DNA from: an uncultured bacterium
Lineage (GTDB): Bacteria > Verrucomicrobiota > Kiritimatiellia > CAIKKV01 > CAITUY01
NCBI GenBank assembly: GCA_903908715.1
Contig: CAIVSY010000016.1
Span: 83,850-147,849, forward strand
DNA length: 64,000 nt
Direction: 5' to 3'
The notes under the pieces are model-generated. The model did not search any database. It was given only the letters and a program-made list of their open reading frames with translations, and was not told the origin of the DNA. The translations under genes were made by a program, and so were the position numbers. This document shows, in pieces, positions 50,501 through 58,736 of this stretch. Positions within the stretch are counted from its first letter, which is position 1. Each line of letters opens with the position of its first letter.

Positions 50501-53450
50501 GAACATCCTGACGTTTGCCTTCAGCGGTTTCGGATACGGTGCTGGTTCAGGATATTCGACTAATGCCGTTGTCTGGGGAAATGCAAGTAACTGGCAGTCC
50601 GGTCTCCCCCTGTCCGACTATTCGGCCACCGGACAAACGGAGTTCGCTATCAGCGGCCTTTTCCCGAAAGGCCAGGAAATCCTGCTGCGATTCGACGAGT
50701 ACTCCGGCTTGTATCTTGTGACTCCATGCGTTTTCCAGGATTTCAATAGTGTGGCAAACTCTTCCCTTTATATCTTGAAGTTGATCGGATCCAGCACAAG
50801 CGCTCCGCCGTCCACCTTGTCATTCACGTCCGTCCCTACGAACACAGCCCGGATCCGCAGGGAAACATTCGATAATATCCGTTGGGGCGACTACACCGGC
50901 GGGTATGTTGAAGGCGGCATCGGAGGCGATGACTTTTTTGTTTTGTACGGAGCTAAGATCAACACGTCCGTAGGCTCGGCTGTTGAACCTGATCCCGCGC
51001 GTACAAGGGGAACCCGATGGGTTGCACAGATTGTGGACGAGGGGAATCCTGCATTCCGCGGTCTGGAATATGTGATTTACAGCTATCGCGCAATCAACAC
51101 ATCAAGCAATATCCCAAAGTTGGGCGTCTATTTCTTCCCCACCAACGCCCCCTATAGCTCAGATTATTACGAACTGACGCAGACGAACAAATGGCTGACG
51201 CTCACAAATAATATCAGCGTTACGAACATGTCGTTTGTCTCTGTGACAAATGTCCTCCAAACCAACTTCGCCAACAATATAATTTGGTCGCAGGATCAGG
51301 GCACAAACCAGATTGCCATCGATACCATCGAGTTGAAGGAGTGGTATTCCCAGTCCATTACAAACGCGGGCTGGACCGTAACCCACGCGTGGATAGAAAA
51401 CGGTCCAGTTGGCCGGGTCTGCCGACTTGAGCCAAGGCGTGCATCGCCCCCTGTCAACACGAACCAGTATATTGTTTCCCCGCTTCTGACAAACGGGATC
51501 TACACATGCAGCATCGATTTCTCGGCCGGAGCCAACGGCAGTGCCAGTTTTGATTTGGATGTCGCCTATGAGACACCAGACTCCTGGACAAATGTCGCGC
51601 AGGTTGTGACAAATGTGACGAATCCGGGATCCAATTACATCAACACGCTTTTCACGTTCCTGATCCCACCCACCAATGCCTATATGCGCCTCGTCAACAA
51701 GACAGCCGCACCAGGTTCGCTATTGATCAAACAGATAACGGTTGAACCTAATGTTCAGGGCGAAACCTGGAAAATGAACAATATCGCCATTGATGAGTTG
51801 GATCCAGTCCGGCGGTATGAACTGCGATCCGGCTTCCTGAACAGCAATCGCACTTCCAACATCGGCGCACCTACGCCCAACACGAATATATTTGCGTACG
51901 TACGTACGCCGCCTCTGCAAAACGGAATTGGCGAGATCAGTTTCTGGTATCGCAATTGGGCGATTCGTAATCCGGTGCCTCCGGCCAAGATTGTCGTTCA
52001 GACTTGCTTGACGGACAGCACAAACATTCTTGATTGGACGACTGTCGCCACGATCACAAACGTCGTAAATACCAATGACTACCTCTACTTTCGGACCAGC
52101 GTGTACGACACCAACAGCCAATACGTGCGCATATACAATGATGACCTGACGGTTACAGGCCCCGGCCGCATCTGCATTGACGACATTCTGATCACAGCCC
52201 CCCTGGCATCACGCCTGTCCATGAGTAACCTTGTTTGCTCCCCCGTAATCCCACTGTACTCAAACTCCGTGGATATCCTGGTGGATGTGTATCATCTTTT
52301 CCTGACACCTTCGAACCTCAACTTCCTCGCTCTTTATGGAACCGCAACAAACTATGACGGTCTTGCCACCGCACCGCTTACCAGTATTACTATGAGTTGC
52401 ATTGCAAGCAACCTATCAACGCCCGGCAAGTGGTATCGATTCAAGACAAGCACTCCGATTCCGACAAACTCCATTGATACATTTGTAAGGTATTCTGTCC
52501 GCGCCACCTATGAAGGCGAACACACGGAGATAACCAGCCCACAAACAAACAGCCAGTTTGGTGTTTATCCATACTGGTATGACCCGATGAATACGGTATA
52601 CGGCACGAATCAGGCTTACTATGTCGTCTACTCCTGCCCTACCGGTGCTGTTTGGTTCAACGAGATTAATTATGTTGATGACAGTTATGACCTTGGGTCA
52701 TGGACAAACGAGTACGTTGAGGTTTGCGGTCCATCCGGTATCTCTCTAAAGGACTGGTCTGTGCAGATTCTGTCGGATTATGCCTCTGGAGGAACCGTTT
52801 CCGTTTATCGCATCACGAACAACTTCGTGCTTCCAGCTGACACAAACGGTCATGGCTTCTGGGTTCTTGGAGACGCAGTCGTCCGGAATGTGGATACCCC
52901 GTTCACGCACTTGTACACGAATTACATGGATTCCCTAAGCACTAACCAGCAACTTCCAATCGCCGGAGGATTTGTCCTCTTAAGGAAGACCGGAGCATAC
53001 GAAGATCGCGTCACCTATGGGCAGCTTGTGGATGAATGGGCTGGATTTGTGCATGCAGGCGATTGTGACACCTATTACGGCCAATTGGCCATGTATGGAG
53101 CCGGCGCTTCAAGAGCCGACTTCGAATGGGCCTCCGAGGTCATGCACTATTCGCCAGGGACAGTCAATACGAACCAGGCAATTACCGGCGAGAACACCGC
53201 TCAAAACGCCACACCTACAATCATTATATTCGCATTCCGCATCGATACGAACGTCTGGATAAATTGCAGCACAACCAATAACTGGTTCCCAGTTCCATGG
53301 TATTCCACGAACCTGCTGCTGACGAACGCATGGACCAATGTCCCTGTCTTCGCGCGAAGCATTGCAACCACCAATTGCACGATCAATTTCGCCAGGCCAA
53401 CCAACAGCACGCCGCACTTCTACAAGGTCGTTGCAACAAACAGCCCGTGA
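47583..53450 (+). CDS. giant secreted repeat protein with lamin-tail-like domain
   Basis: About 1955 aa. ATG 47583 is preferred because AAAGGA lies 8 bases upstream (the track uses 47574). The signal peptide is preceded by a long 30-residue N region: MMKIIAGCLLLLSLNMPSISHA. The mature protein is rich in Asn, Thr, Ser, Tyr and Trp. A 135-aa module (ENFDANW to YWDSI) occurs at track residues about 58-192 and 678-812. A beta-sandwich motif with NGIGxISFWYRxWA occurs near 470 and 1450. Residues about 1690-1860 resemble a lamin-tail domain (AVWFNEINYVDDS...EYVEVCGP, FVLLRKTGAYEDRVTYG). No sorting tag or membrane anchor is evident at the C terminus. It is probably an extracellular or outer-surface adhesin or polymer-binding protein. 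Confidence 0.8.
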   Translation: MRVDRYIRVALDIEPDGKHSRQPATNGRMMKIIAGCLLLLSLNMPSISHAAVTTENFDANWDPMPQTTYTNGTNFASGWISWNIRIYDGQGFESPSNAAVARPSTGGWTESPSLSNGAGVVSFYVKGPSTGSGTGVVEICTDEVNWRTNGTLHAVSGTSWQLQTNVINTNVITKVRIRRIAGTWYWDSISISGPPPAITISNLTASPSSPADLDPVWISANVSIAGINDELYATNFWREWPNTSWNAIAMTNNGAGRFFASNTVPGKAIGAVVEYYVSATCVSDGTPYTTNTPVQSFVVRPQSGYTNLSVTGDINTNLWIGQNYAWQRAVALSNAVNNQFRYQGVSNGITTLWGDSNQTATNMPAYGTAEANATNILLSRTNTGTFVWNFNDVTRGYSVIPCDYLNFDSWTSTTFNSYGNYTNGSWIVYGGATSNDSARILSGRSLMLNGQQGGASSTYLLSPPLSNGIGQISFWYRSWATNASPSARLDIQVATSPTSATWITVATVTNIISTNYLYYTVGRSDRENQYVRFLNNANSTSSRLCLDEVIIAQPGAGVVPSGITNTPLNPSIIDTVDISGTLTPMSDALVTNVVLWYRMGSDGNFDQVSMSTTNGLFWKNDTPIPRAGTGIVQYVIQCFYSGFQSESSSPQWIPSAGTNNPAYYTVADASSERSENFDANWFPMPQSTYTNGTNTATGWNSWNVRLYDGQTYESPSNAAVARPSTGGWTQSPVLSNGVGTLSFYVKGPAVGSGTGVVEVSSDDINWSTSGSPHAVSGSSWQYQTNSIYTNAHIKVRLRRVAGTWYWDSIQAPYPPADVLITNVYTHPAYPSEADDVTVTCDLFSVNPLFEAWALTPTLYYRRQGTTSFTAIPMTRVSGTLYSTSPYSVPAFRRDTVIEYYIRCDFKGYYGSDLDNHSPRLFPAEGSAGPSTYTVRQFASSYSNVAAIVNGTLSEGRLLENGIWQKIVTIPDDTNILTFAFSGFGYGAGSGYSTNAVVWGNASNWQSGLPLSDYSATGQTEFAISGLFPKGQEILLRFDEYSGLYLVTPCVFQDFNSVANSSLYILKLIGSSTSAPPSTLSFTSVPTNTARIRRETFDNIRWGDYTGGYVEGGIGGDDFFVLYGAKINTSVGSAVEPDPARTRGTRWVAQIVDEGNPAFRGLEYVIYSYRAINTSSNIPKLGVYFFPTNAPYSSDYYELTQTNKWLTLTNNISVTNMSFVSVTNVLQTNFANNIIWSQDQGTNQIAIDTIELKEWYSQSITNAGWTVTHAWIENGPVGRVCRLEPRRASPPVNTNQYIVSPLLTNGIYTCSIDFSAGANGSASFDLDVAYETPDSWTNVAQVVTNVTNPGSNYINTLFTFLIPPTNAYMRLVNKTAAPGSLLIKQITVEPNVQGETWKMNNIAIDELDPVRRYELRSGFLNSNRTSNIGAPTPNTNIFAYVRTPPLQNGIGEISFWYRNWAIRNPVPPAKIVVQTCLTDSTNILDWTTVATITNVVNTNDYLYFRTSVYDTNSQYVRIYNDDLTVTGPGRICIDDILITAPLASRLSMSNLVCSPVIPLYSNSVDILVDVYHLFLTPSNLNFLALYGTATNYDGLATAPLTSITMSCIASNLSTPGKWYRFKTSTPIPTNSIDTFVRYSVRATYEGEHTEITSPQTNSQFGVYPYWYDPMNTVYGTNQAYYVVYSCPTGAVWFNEINYVDDSYDLGSWTNEYVEVCGPSGISLKDWSVQILSDYASGGTVSVYRITNNFVLPADTNGHGFWVLGDAVVRNVDTPFTHLYTNYMDSLSTNQQLPIAGGFVLLRKTGAYEDRVTYGQLVDEWAGFVHAGDCDTYYGQLAMYGAGASRADFEWASEVMHYSPGTVNTNQAITGENTAQNATPTIIIFAFRIDTNVWINCSTTNNWFPVPWYSTNLLLTNAWTNVPVFARSIATTNCTINFARPTNSTPHFYKVVATNSP
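47745..48149 (+). repeat. 135-aa module, copy 1
   Basis: 405 bases coding for the module starting ENFDANWDPMPQ and ending WYWDSI. It aligns over its full length with copy 2, at exactly the same length without gaps. Confidence 0.9.
49605..50009 (+). repeat. 135-aa module, copy 2
   Basis: 405 bases coding for ENFDANWFPMPQ to WYWDSI, 1860 bases downstream of copy 1. Shared blocks include ESPSNAAVARPSTGGWT and FYVKGP; the DNA has diverged mainly at third positions, implying an old duplication kept by selection. Confidence 0.9.
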
Positions 53451-53554
53451 TGAGAATGCGACAGGATTTCACGGGCGCCAGGGCAATTCCTCGGCGGACT
53501 TTCGAGGTCGCTTAGGGTGGACCGCATTGACCGGCAAAAGATTGCGATGCTGTC

Positions 53555-53965
53555 CTAATCGAAGATACAGTCAACACCTGTACACTGTGAACTCTCACCT
53601 GTGTACTGATGGAACTCGATCTTGACTCCACTCGGATCCGCGGTCCAAGCTTGCCAGCTCTTGTCAGCGCCAAGCGCTTTCTCGGTTACGGCAATCCCCT
53701 GCTCTTTTAGACGGCGGCAAACAGCATCAAGGTTGCTAACCTCAAAGCATAAATGCTGCAGGCTTTGGTTCTCAAAGTATTGCGCGTCGGCATGTTCGAA
53801 GATTTCCACATAACGGGTCTGTGCAACTTGAAGATAGAAACCGACGACTTTCCCGCCGCGCACAAAATTAAACATCTTGCGGAATCCGAGTCCATCGCAG
53901 TAAAACCGCTCCGCGTCGCCAAGGTTCTTCGCCAGCAGGCAAACATGCGCTATATCTTTGATCAT
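53555..53965 (-). CDS. glyoxalase/VOC superfamily protein
   Basis: 136 aa, one VOC domain made of two beta-alpha-beta-beta-beta modules. Probable metal ligands are the His in DIAHVCLLAKN, Glu in YVEIFEHAD, His in LQHLCFEV and Glu in VKIEFHQY. Last gene of the isomerase-kinase-VOC run, 56 bases after the kinase. The substrate is unknown; sugar-linked VOC proteins sometimes act as epimerases or lyases. Confidence 0.82.
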   Translation of the reverse strand: MIKDIAHVCLLAKNLGDAERFYCDGLGFRKMFNFVRGGKVVGFYLQVAQTRYVEIFEHADAQYFENQSLQHLCFEVSNLDAVCRRLKEQGIAVTEKALGADKSWQAWTADPSGVKIEFHQYTGESSQCTGVDCIFD

Positions 53966-54021
53966 CTAGCTCTTTCCTTTCAAATTGAACGTATCACGCC
54001 TGTCCCTTTTTCAGTGAAGGA

Positions 54022-55050
54022 TCAGACGAATACAGGCGGAGGGGATTCCCCGAACCGCCTGCTAAGTTGAAGGACGTCTTCTAACTCAACAACCCCCTCC
54101 GACGCTCCCGGTTTTGATAAACTTGCCGCCGCACAACAAGTTCCAAGGCTTGCGGCATCCTCAATCGACCAGCCTTCGTGCAAACCGTAAAGCATACCCG
54201 CACAGAAAGCGTCACCGGCCCCAGTTGCCCCCGCGATATAGCCATCCGGCAGTTTGAGTGAACCCCGAGAGTACCTCCTTCTTGCCTGGTCGCGCATGTA
54301 CACACCCTCGGGCATGTGGACAGCAATTAACTGCATGCCTCCATCAGCGCACAATATCTCAACCGCGTCAATCAGCGCTTGCCCATCCAATTTGCCGTTA
54401 CCCATGCGCACATTGACGCCCGCAGCCCTTGCCGTCTCAATTTCATTTAAAATAAGGTAATCAACATACTTCAACGAGGGCGGAACTAGTGTCCGGAATC
54501 TGTCGCTTTCCTCACTAACCACATCCACGCTTGTTAGAATTCCTGCGCTTCGCACAGCGGCGAGCAATCGAGCCGCCACCGTGCCATATGTCGCATCCGC
54601 TTGATCCATTGCATCCAACAATAACAGGTAACCAAGGTGGAAGATTTTACAAGTAAGCCTGCTAACCTCAACATCCTCTGGCTTAAAAAGTGCATTTGCC
54701 CCACGGTGATGATAGAATACGCGGTCACCACTCCCGATTTCGCTCATTACATCAGTGAAGGATGTGGGGGCATTGGGCGTCATCCGAATGCCGCTGACAT
54801 CCACGCCCATCGTCCGGAATACAGAGAGCAGATAATGCCCGTCCGCATCATTGCCAACAACGCCCAGGCCAGATAAGGGAAACTTTGCCCCAAGGCGGGC
54901 GAGGTCATTCAGAACGTTTGCTGGAGCGCCTCCGGGACATAACTCCTGCCCCTGGATATTTCCAAGCATGCCGCGCCCCGGGAGTCGATCGACACGCTTA
55001 ATCCTGTCAACAATCCAATTTCCAGCCGCGGCAATGCCCTGTCTGTTCAT
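54022..55050 (-). CDS. PfkB-family carbohydrate kinase
   Basis: 342 aa from ATG 55050, which has AAGGGG about 7 bases upstream (the track uses GTG 55074). Ribokinase-fold ATP-dependent sugar kinase: CPGGAPANVLNDLARLG near the N terminus, GLGVVGNDADGHYL, and the C-terminal signature GATGAGDAFCAGMLYGL with the catalytic Asp. It follows the D-lyxose-isomerase-like gene by 29 bases. With that partner, phosphorylation of fructose or xylulose is the likely reaction (inference). Confidence 0.88.
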   Translation of the reverse strand: MNRQGIAAAGNWIVDRIKRVDRLPGRGMLGNIQGQELCPGGAPANVLNDLARLGAKFPLSGLGVVGNDADGHYLLSVFRTMGVDVSGIRMTPNAPTSFTDVMSEIGSGDRVFYHHRGANALFKPEDVEVSRLTCKIFHLGYLLLLDAMDQADATYGTVAARLLAAVRSAGILTSVDVVSEESDRFRTLVPPSLKYVDYLILNEIETARAAGVNVRMGNGKLDGQALIDAVEILCADGGMQLIAVHMPEGVYMRDQARRRYSRGSLKLPDGYIAGATGAGDAFCAGMLYGLHEGWSIEDAASLGTCCAAASLSKPGASEGVVELEDVLQLSRRFGESPPPVFV

Positions 55051-55079
55051 GCAGTCCCCTTCCCGGTCAGTCACCGTGG

Positions 55080-55628
55080 TTAGTCGCTGACCAGTTTGAC
55101 AACCGCGCTCTCATCTTCCTCAATCTTACTGAAACGGCCCACACGGCTGTCATCAAAATAGTTGTCAGCCGAATCATCATTTGCCGTTGAAACTTCGCCA
55201 ACTATGGCATATTCGGATTCAGCCCAGAACGCATGACGAACATCTCGGACCAACGTTATCCGTTCCCCTGCACTCAATATGAGCGGCTGACCTGCGGGTA
55301 CATCCATGGCCTCACCGTTAATTTGCAGGCGGACAGCAGGACTCGCCGATTGCAACTGGACGGCAAGCCTTCCCCATCGGCAAATGATGTCCTCTTTCTT
55401 GTTTTTGTGACAGTGGCAAGGCGTCTCTTGCTTACGCTTTACAAACATGACTTTTTCGCAGTACTCGGGCTGCTCAGCAAGATTAACCAGAACGAGTCCG
55501 TACCGCGCGAAATTTCCCAACCCGAAATCTGTTACGTCCCACCTTGGCTTTGGAGGTAAAATCCAGCCATGCTTGAGGAATGCATCTCGAGCTTCAATCA
55601 CTGCTGCATTAATTTCAGATCGTTTCAT
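55080..55628 (-). CDS. D-lyxose/D-mannose ketol-isomerase-like cupin
   Basis: 182 aa. Cupin metalloenzyme; the metal site is visible as CHCHKNKKEDII (two His and a Glu) and a later His in VRDVRHAFWAES. Known D-lyxose isomerases interconvert D-lyxose and D-xylulose, and D-mannose and D-fructose. The N-terminal helix region MKRSEINAAVIEARDAFLKHGWILPP fits the family. It heads the operon with the PfkB kinase, making an isomerise-then-phosphorylate route plausible for mannose released by the GH38 enzyme. Confidence 0.82.
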   Translation of the reverse strand: MKRSEINAAVIEARDAFLKHGWILPPKPRWDVTDFGLGNFARYGLVLVNLAEQPEYCEKVMFVKRKQETPCHCHKNKKEDIICRWGRLAVQLQSASPAVRLQINGEAMDVPAGQPLILSAGERITLVRDVRHAFWAESEYAIVGEVSTANDDSADNYFDDSRVGRFSKIEEDESAVVKLVSD

Positions 55629-55776
55629 AGGGACCCTTCGTTAATGTCCAAAATAAATCACTGAACAACGGAAGTCCACATCACAAGTGATGGATTTGAT
55701 TCAAGGGCGGACAGAATTGGTTCCTGCGTCGTAACGCAGCCTTAAACGCAAACACCCGGAAACCGCATGGCCAAGA

Positions 55777-55853
55777 TGGTCGGGGCGGGGGGATTTGAAC
55801 CCCCGACCTTTTGGTCCCGAACCAAACGCGCTACCAGTCTGCGCTACACCCCG
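55777..55853 (-). tRNA. tRNA-Pro(CGG)
   Basis: On the minus strand: acceptor CGGGGTG pairs with CGCCCCG (one T-G pair), D arm GCGC...GCGC, anticodon stem TTTGG/CCAAA with loop TTCGGGA (anticodon CGG), T arm GGGGG-TTCAAAT-CCCCC, and an encoded CCA. Confidence 0.96.
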
Positions 55854-55956
55854 CCTTGTGCCACATCCTGAACTCACCTACACCGATTCCACGGGAAGAA
55901 ACCGTTTGCTTTTCACGAAAAAAGATGTCGCAGAATATCAGCATCACATCCCGTCG

Positions 55957-56664
55957 TCAAGTTTGTGCATAAGGAAAACGGCGATGCTTTCTACGATAGT
56001 TTCGCAACATGCGGAAGAACCGAATTGTGTCTCTCACAGGGTGAATCTTGCTCTTCTCCGTGCCATAGATCGTTTTCACTGCCACGCTGCCGATCTTAAT
56101 CCCACGCCGACTAAGGTCCATCAGAATCTCGGATTCCGCTGCAAAACCGCTGGCAGAAAGCGGTACGCTTGAAACGACGTTCACTCTATATAAACGGTAA
56201 CCGCACTGCGTGTCCGGGACCCATTGCCCTATCTCACGGCTGATCAGCCAACTCATGAAACGGTTGGTCAGCCAACGGACCCATGGCATGGAGTTTGTAT
56301 CCCCCATGCGGTTACCCACAAGAACATCTTCTTGCTTTCCCATGTACGCACTCACAAAGGCCGGTATATCCTCGGGTGAATGCTGACCATCGCCATCCAT
56401 GGTAATGACATACTCAAAACCTCGCTCTTTCGCCGCCCGGATGCCGGTTTCAAGTGCCACTCCCTTGCCTCGATTCTCCTCATGCCGGATTACAGTCGCG
56501 CCTGCTTCCAGAGACTCGACAGACGTTCCGTCCGTTGAGCCGTCGTCGACAACAATGACATCCGTAATTCTAGCAAGCACATCTTGCACAACCGCGCCAA
56601 TTCGTCCGGCTTCCTGATAAGCCGGGATCAGCACACATCCATGATGTGCAGGATTATTGCCCAT
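55957..56664 (-). CDS. glycosyltransferase family 2, polyprenyl-phosphate type
   Basis: 235 aa from ATG 56664 (GTG 56667 is also possible; either overlaps the acyltransferase stop). GT-A fold: VLIPAYQEAGRIGAVVQDVL, VVDDGSTDGT, NRGKGVALETGI, the donor-metal motif YVITMDGDGQHSPEDIPAF, and VPDTQCGYRLYR. Closest in style to dolichyl/undecaprenyl-phosphate mannosyl- or glucosyltransferases, but it lacks membrane helices. Coupled to an LpxL-type acyltransferase, so envelope lipid or glycan modification is likely. Confidence 0.87.
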   Translation of the reverse strand: MGNNPAHHGCVLIPAYQEAGRIGAVVQDVLARITDVIVVDDGSTDGTSVESLEAGATVIRHEENRGKGVALETGIRAAKERGFEYVITMDGDGQHSPEDIPAFVSAYMGKQEDVLVGNRMGDTNSMPWVRWLTNRFMSWLISREIGQWVPDTQCGYRLYRVNVVSSVPLSASGFAAESEILMDLSRRGIKIGSVAVKTIYGTEKSKIHPVRDTIRFFRMLRNYRRKHRRFPYAQT

Positions 56665-57584
56665 CACTGAGAATCCTTTAGATCTGCGGCATTAGTGCTA
56701 CTGCCCGAAAACGAATGTCCATAGCTGCGGCCGTCCCAGACTTTCTCAAACATGAACCACTGCGATGGATCTCCACAGATTCCCTTCTCGAGAACCTCTG
56801 CAATCCTTTTCCGAACATTCGCCTCTGTCATCTCTGATTCCGGGTCAATAGGAGGATACATCTGGAGCACAAACGTGTCATCCGGCCGTCGGAGCATGAA
56901 ACCGGCCACGACGGGCGCGCCGGTTTTGATAGACATCCATGCGGGTCCTCGTGGCAGGCAGGCCTCGGCTCCACAGAAAGGTACGAAATCATTGCGCAAC
57001 GAATAGTCACGATCTGCCAGCAACGCCACCAGTTCGTTGTTCCGCAATGCCCTGATCAGGCTGCCGACAGCATTTCCAAGCGATATGATCTTCATTCCCC
57101 TTTCGCGCCGGTGCCGCTGAAAGAACTCGTTGAGTTTCGCGGATGGTTGGCGCAACGCTACAGCACTTATCGGATACCCCATACCTGCGAGAACAGCGCC
57201 TCCAAGCTCCCAGTTGCCCAGATGCCCTGTAACCAGTACAACGCCCTTACCTTTGGCTAGGCCTTGATCTACATAATCAAGGTTTTGTATGTCAACCAGT
57301 CGCCGAATATCCTGCTCGCTCAGCCTGGAGAATCTGAAGAAATCAACCAGATATTTACCGAAATTCTGGAAGGCTCTTCGCGTAGCCAGGGAAAGTGCAC
57401 GCTCGCTTACCGACTGGTTCTTGAACAAGAACACTTGACGCAGGTTGGCTGTCACAGCATTTCTTCCGCGCCGATCCAGGAAGAAATAGGCATCCGCTAT
57501 GCGCAGGCTGAGCCAATAAGCAAAATGACGTGGAGGCGTCTTACTCAGCCATTTAGCGAGCTTGTATGCCAGATAGCGCAACAC
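56664..57584 (-). CDS. lipid A acyltransferase, LpxL/HtrB family
   Basis: 306 aa. Transfers a secondary acyl chain to lipid A or a related lipid at the inner membrane. Features are an N-terminal hydrophobic/basic region, NLRQVF, the catalytic VTGHLGNWELGG (H-x4-E of the HxxxxD/E family), LADRDYSLRNDFVPFCGAEACLPRGPAWMS, and the end motif WFMFEKVW. Its presence implies an outer membrane with lipid A. It overlaps the GT2 gene. Confidence 0.9.
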   Translation of the reverse strand: MLRYLAYKLAKWLSKTPPRHFAYWLSLRIADAYFFLDRRGRNAVTANLRQVFLFKNQSVSERALSLATRRAFQNFGKYLVDFFRFSRLSEQDIRRLVDIQNLDYVDQGLAKGKGVVLVTGHLGNWELGGAVLAGMGYPISAVALRQPSAKLNEFFQRHRRERGMKIISLGNAVGSLIRALRNNELVALLADRDYSLRNDFVPFCGAEACLPRGPAWMSIKTGAPVVAGFMLRRPDDTFVLQMYPPIDPESEMTEANVRKRIAEVLEKGICGDPSQWFMFEKVWDGRSYGHSFSGSSTNAADLKDSQ

Positions 57585-57692
57585 AACATCGTCCTTTTTG
57601 CAAATTGTGGGGGAGTCATATCAAACGACGAGCCGGTAATAAAGAGGAAAGAAAGGGCAAAACCGATGCCGGAACCGAAATAATGCCGGCCG

Positions 57693-58712
57693 TCAGGCCG
57701 TCCCCGACGCTTCCGCTGAAGCCCACTGTTCTCCGGCATGGTAACTGGACCTGACAAGGGGGGCGGATGCCACCCCCCGGAAGCCCATCTCGAGAGCCCA
57801 CTTCGCATACTTATCGAATTGGCATGGAAGTACAAAACGACTCACGGGAATATGAGCAATGGATGGAGCAAGGTACTGTCCGATTGTGACAAGTTCACAT
57901 CCGGCATGACGTAAATCCTGCAATGTGCAACGAATCTCCTCATCCGTTTCTCCTAAACCAACCATGATCCCCGATTTTACTCGCAAATGCCTGTTCGCCT
58001 CTAAAGTGTCTTTGGCAGGCGGTTCGCAACCAATGCTCGGGCAGGCTTCAGAAGGACGCATCTCGTCCCGCAAGCAGCCCGTAGTCTTAGTATCCTGGGA
58101 GGCGCGCCAATCCGTTTTATCACGAAAGTCCGCTGCAAATCTCAACACATTGAGGGAACGATCATAGTCTGCAGCCGGCCGGATCAGTTTCTGAATACGC
58201 CGCACCGTTTCAAGGTTATGGTTGAAAACGTCAGGTGCTTCATTCAACACGCAAAGCAGACTGCTTTCGGCTCCCTTGAAATCCGGGGTCAGCACCTCGA
58301 CACGCGATTGAGGCAGACGAGCATGAATCGCCCGAATGGTATGAGCAAACACCCATGCACCCCCATCCGGCAAGTCGTCCCGTGTAACACTTGTTATAAC
58401 AACATGCCTAAGCTGAAGTCTTGATGCTGCTTGGGCTACACGCTCAGGCTCATCCATATCCAGCGGCAAAGGCACACCCTTGTGAACGGCGCAAAAACGG
58501 CATTGCCGGGTACACACATTGCCGAGAATCATGAACGTGGCAGTTCCATTACGAAAACACTCGCTCTCGTTTGGACATTGGGCTCCAGTGCAAACTGTAT
58601 TAAGGCCACACTCCGCGAGTACATCGTGAACTCTCTCTGCAGTACCCCTGCCCAGACGAATCCGGATCCACGGCGGCAAGCGCCCAAGACTTTTTTTCTG
58701 CTCCTGTTGCAT
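57693..58712 (-). CDS. lipA: lipoyl synthase with an internal insertion
   Basis: 339 aa from ATG 58712 (the track uses TTG 58718). Radical SAM enzyme inserting two sulfurs into octanoyl groups on carrier proteins. The auxiliary cluster motif is CTGAQCPNESEC and the SAM cluster is CTRQCRFC; the C-terminal RSSYHA supplies the last cluster ligand. Also FNHNLETVRRIQKLIRP and KSGIMVGLGETDEE. Between SLNVLRFA and the KSGIMVG strand there is an extra segment of about 40 residues with three Cys (CLRDEMRPSEAC...GC) not usual in LipA. Divergent from the AmrS-like gene. Confidence 0.93.
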   Translation of the reverse strand: MQQEQKKSLGRLPPWIRIRLGRGTAERVHDVLAECGLNTVCTGAQCPNESECFRNGTATFMILGNVCTRQCRFCAVHKGVPLPLDMDEPERVAQAASRLQLRHVVITSVTRDDLPDGGAWVFAHTIRAIHARLPQSRVEVLTPDFKGAESSLLCVLNEAPDVFNHNLETVRRIQKLIRPAADYDRSLNVLRFAADFRDKTDWRASQDTKTTGCLRDEMRPSEACPSIGCEPPAKDTLEANRHLRVKSGIMVGLGETDEEIRCTLQDLRHAGCELVTIGQYLAPSIAHIPVSRFVLPCQFDKYAKWALEMGFRGVASAPLVRSSYHAGEQWASAEASGTA

Positions 58713-58720
58713 CGTCAATC

Positions 58721-58729
58721 TGGTATAAT
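58721..58729 (+). promoter_or_regulatory. extended -10 promoter at a leaderless GTG start
   Basis: TGGTATAAT is a perfect extended -10 (TGn-TATAAT). The GTG start of the radical SAM gene begins at 58737, 8 bases after the hexamer, where transcription itself should start. The transcript would therefore be leaderless. Confidence 0.6.
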
Positions 58730-58736
58730 CGTAGAT

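Noticed and set aside
51894-51909. 16-base palindrome GCGTACGTACGTACGC
   Set aside because: It is within the giant gene's coding sequence, built from a simple GTAC repeat, and has no supporting context.
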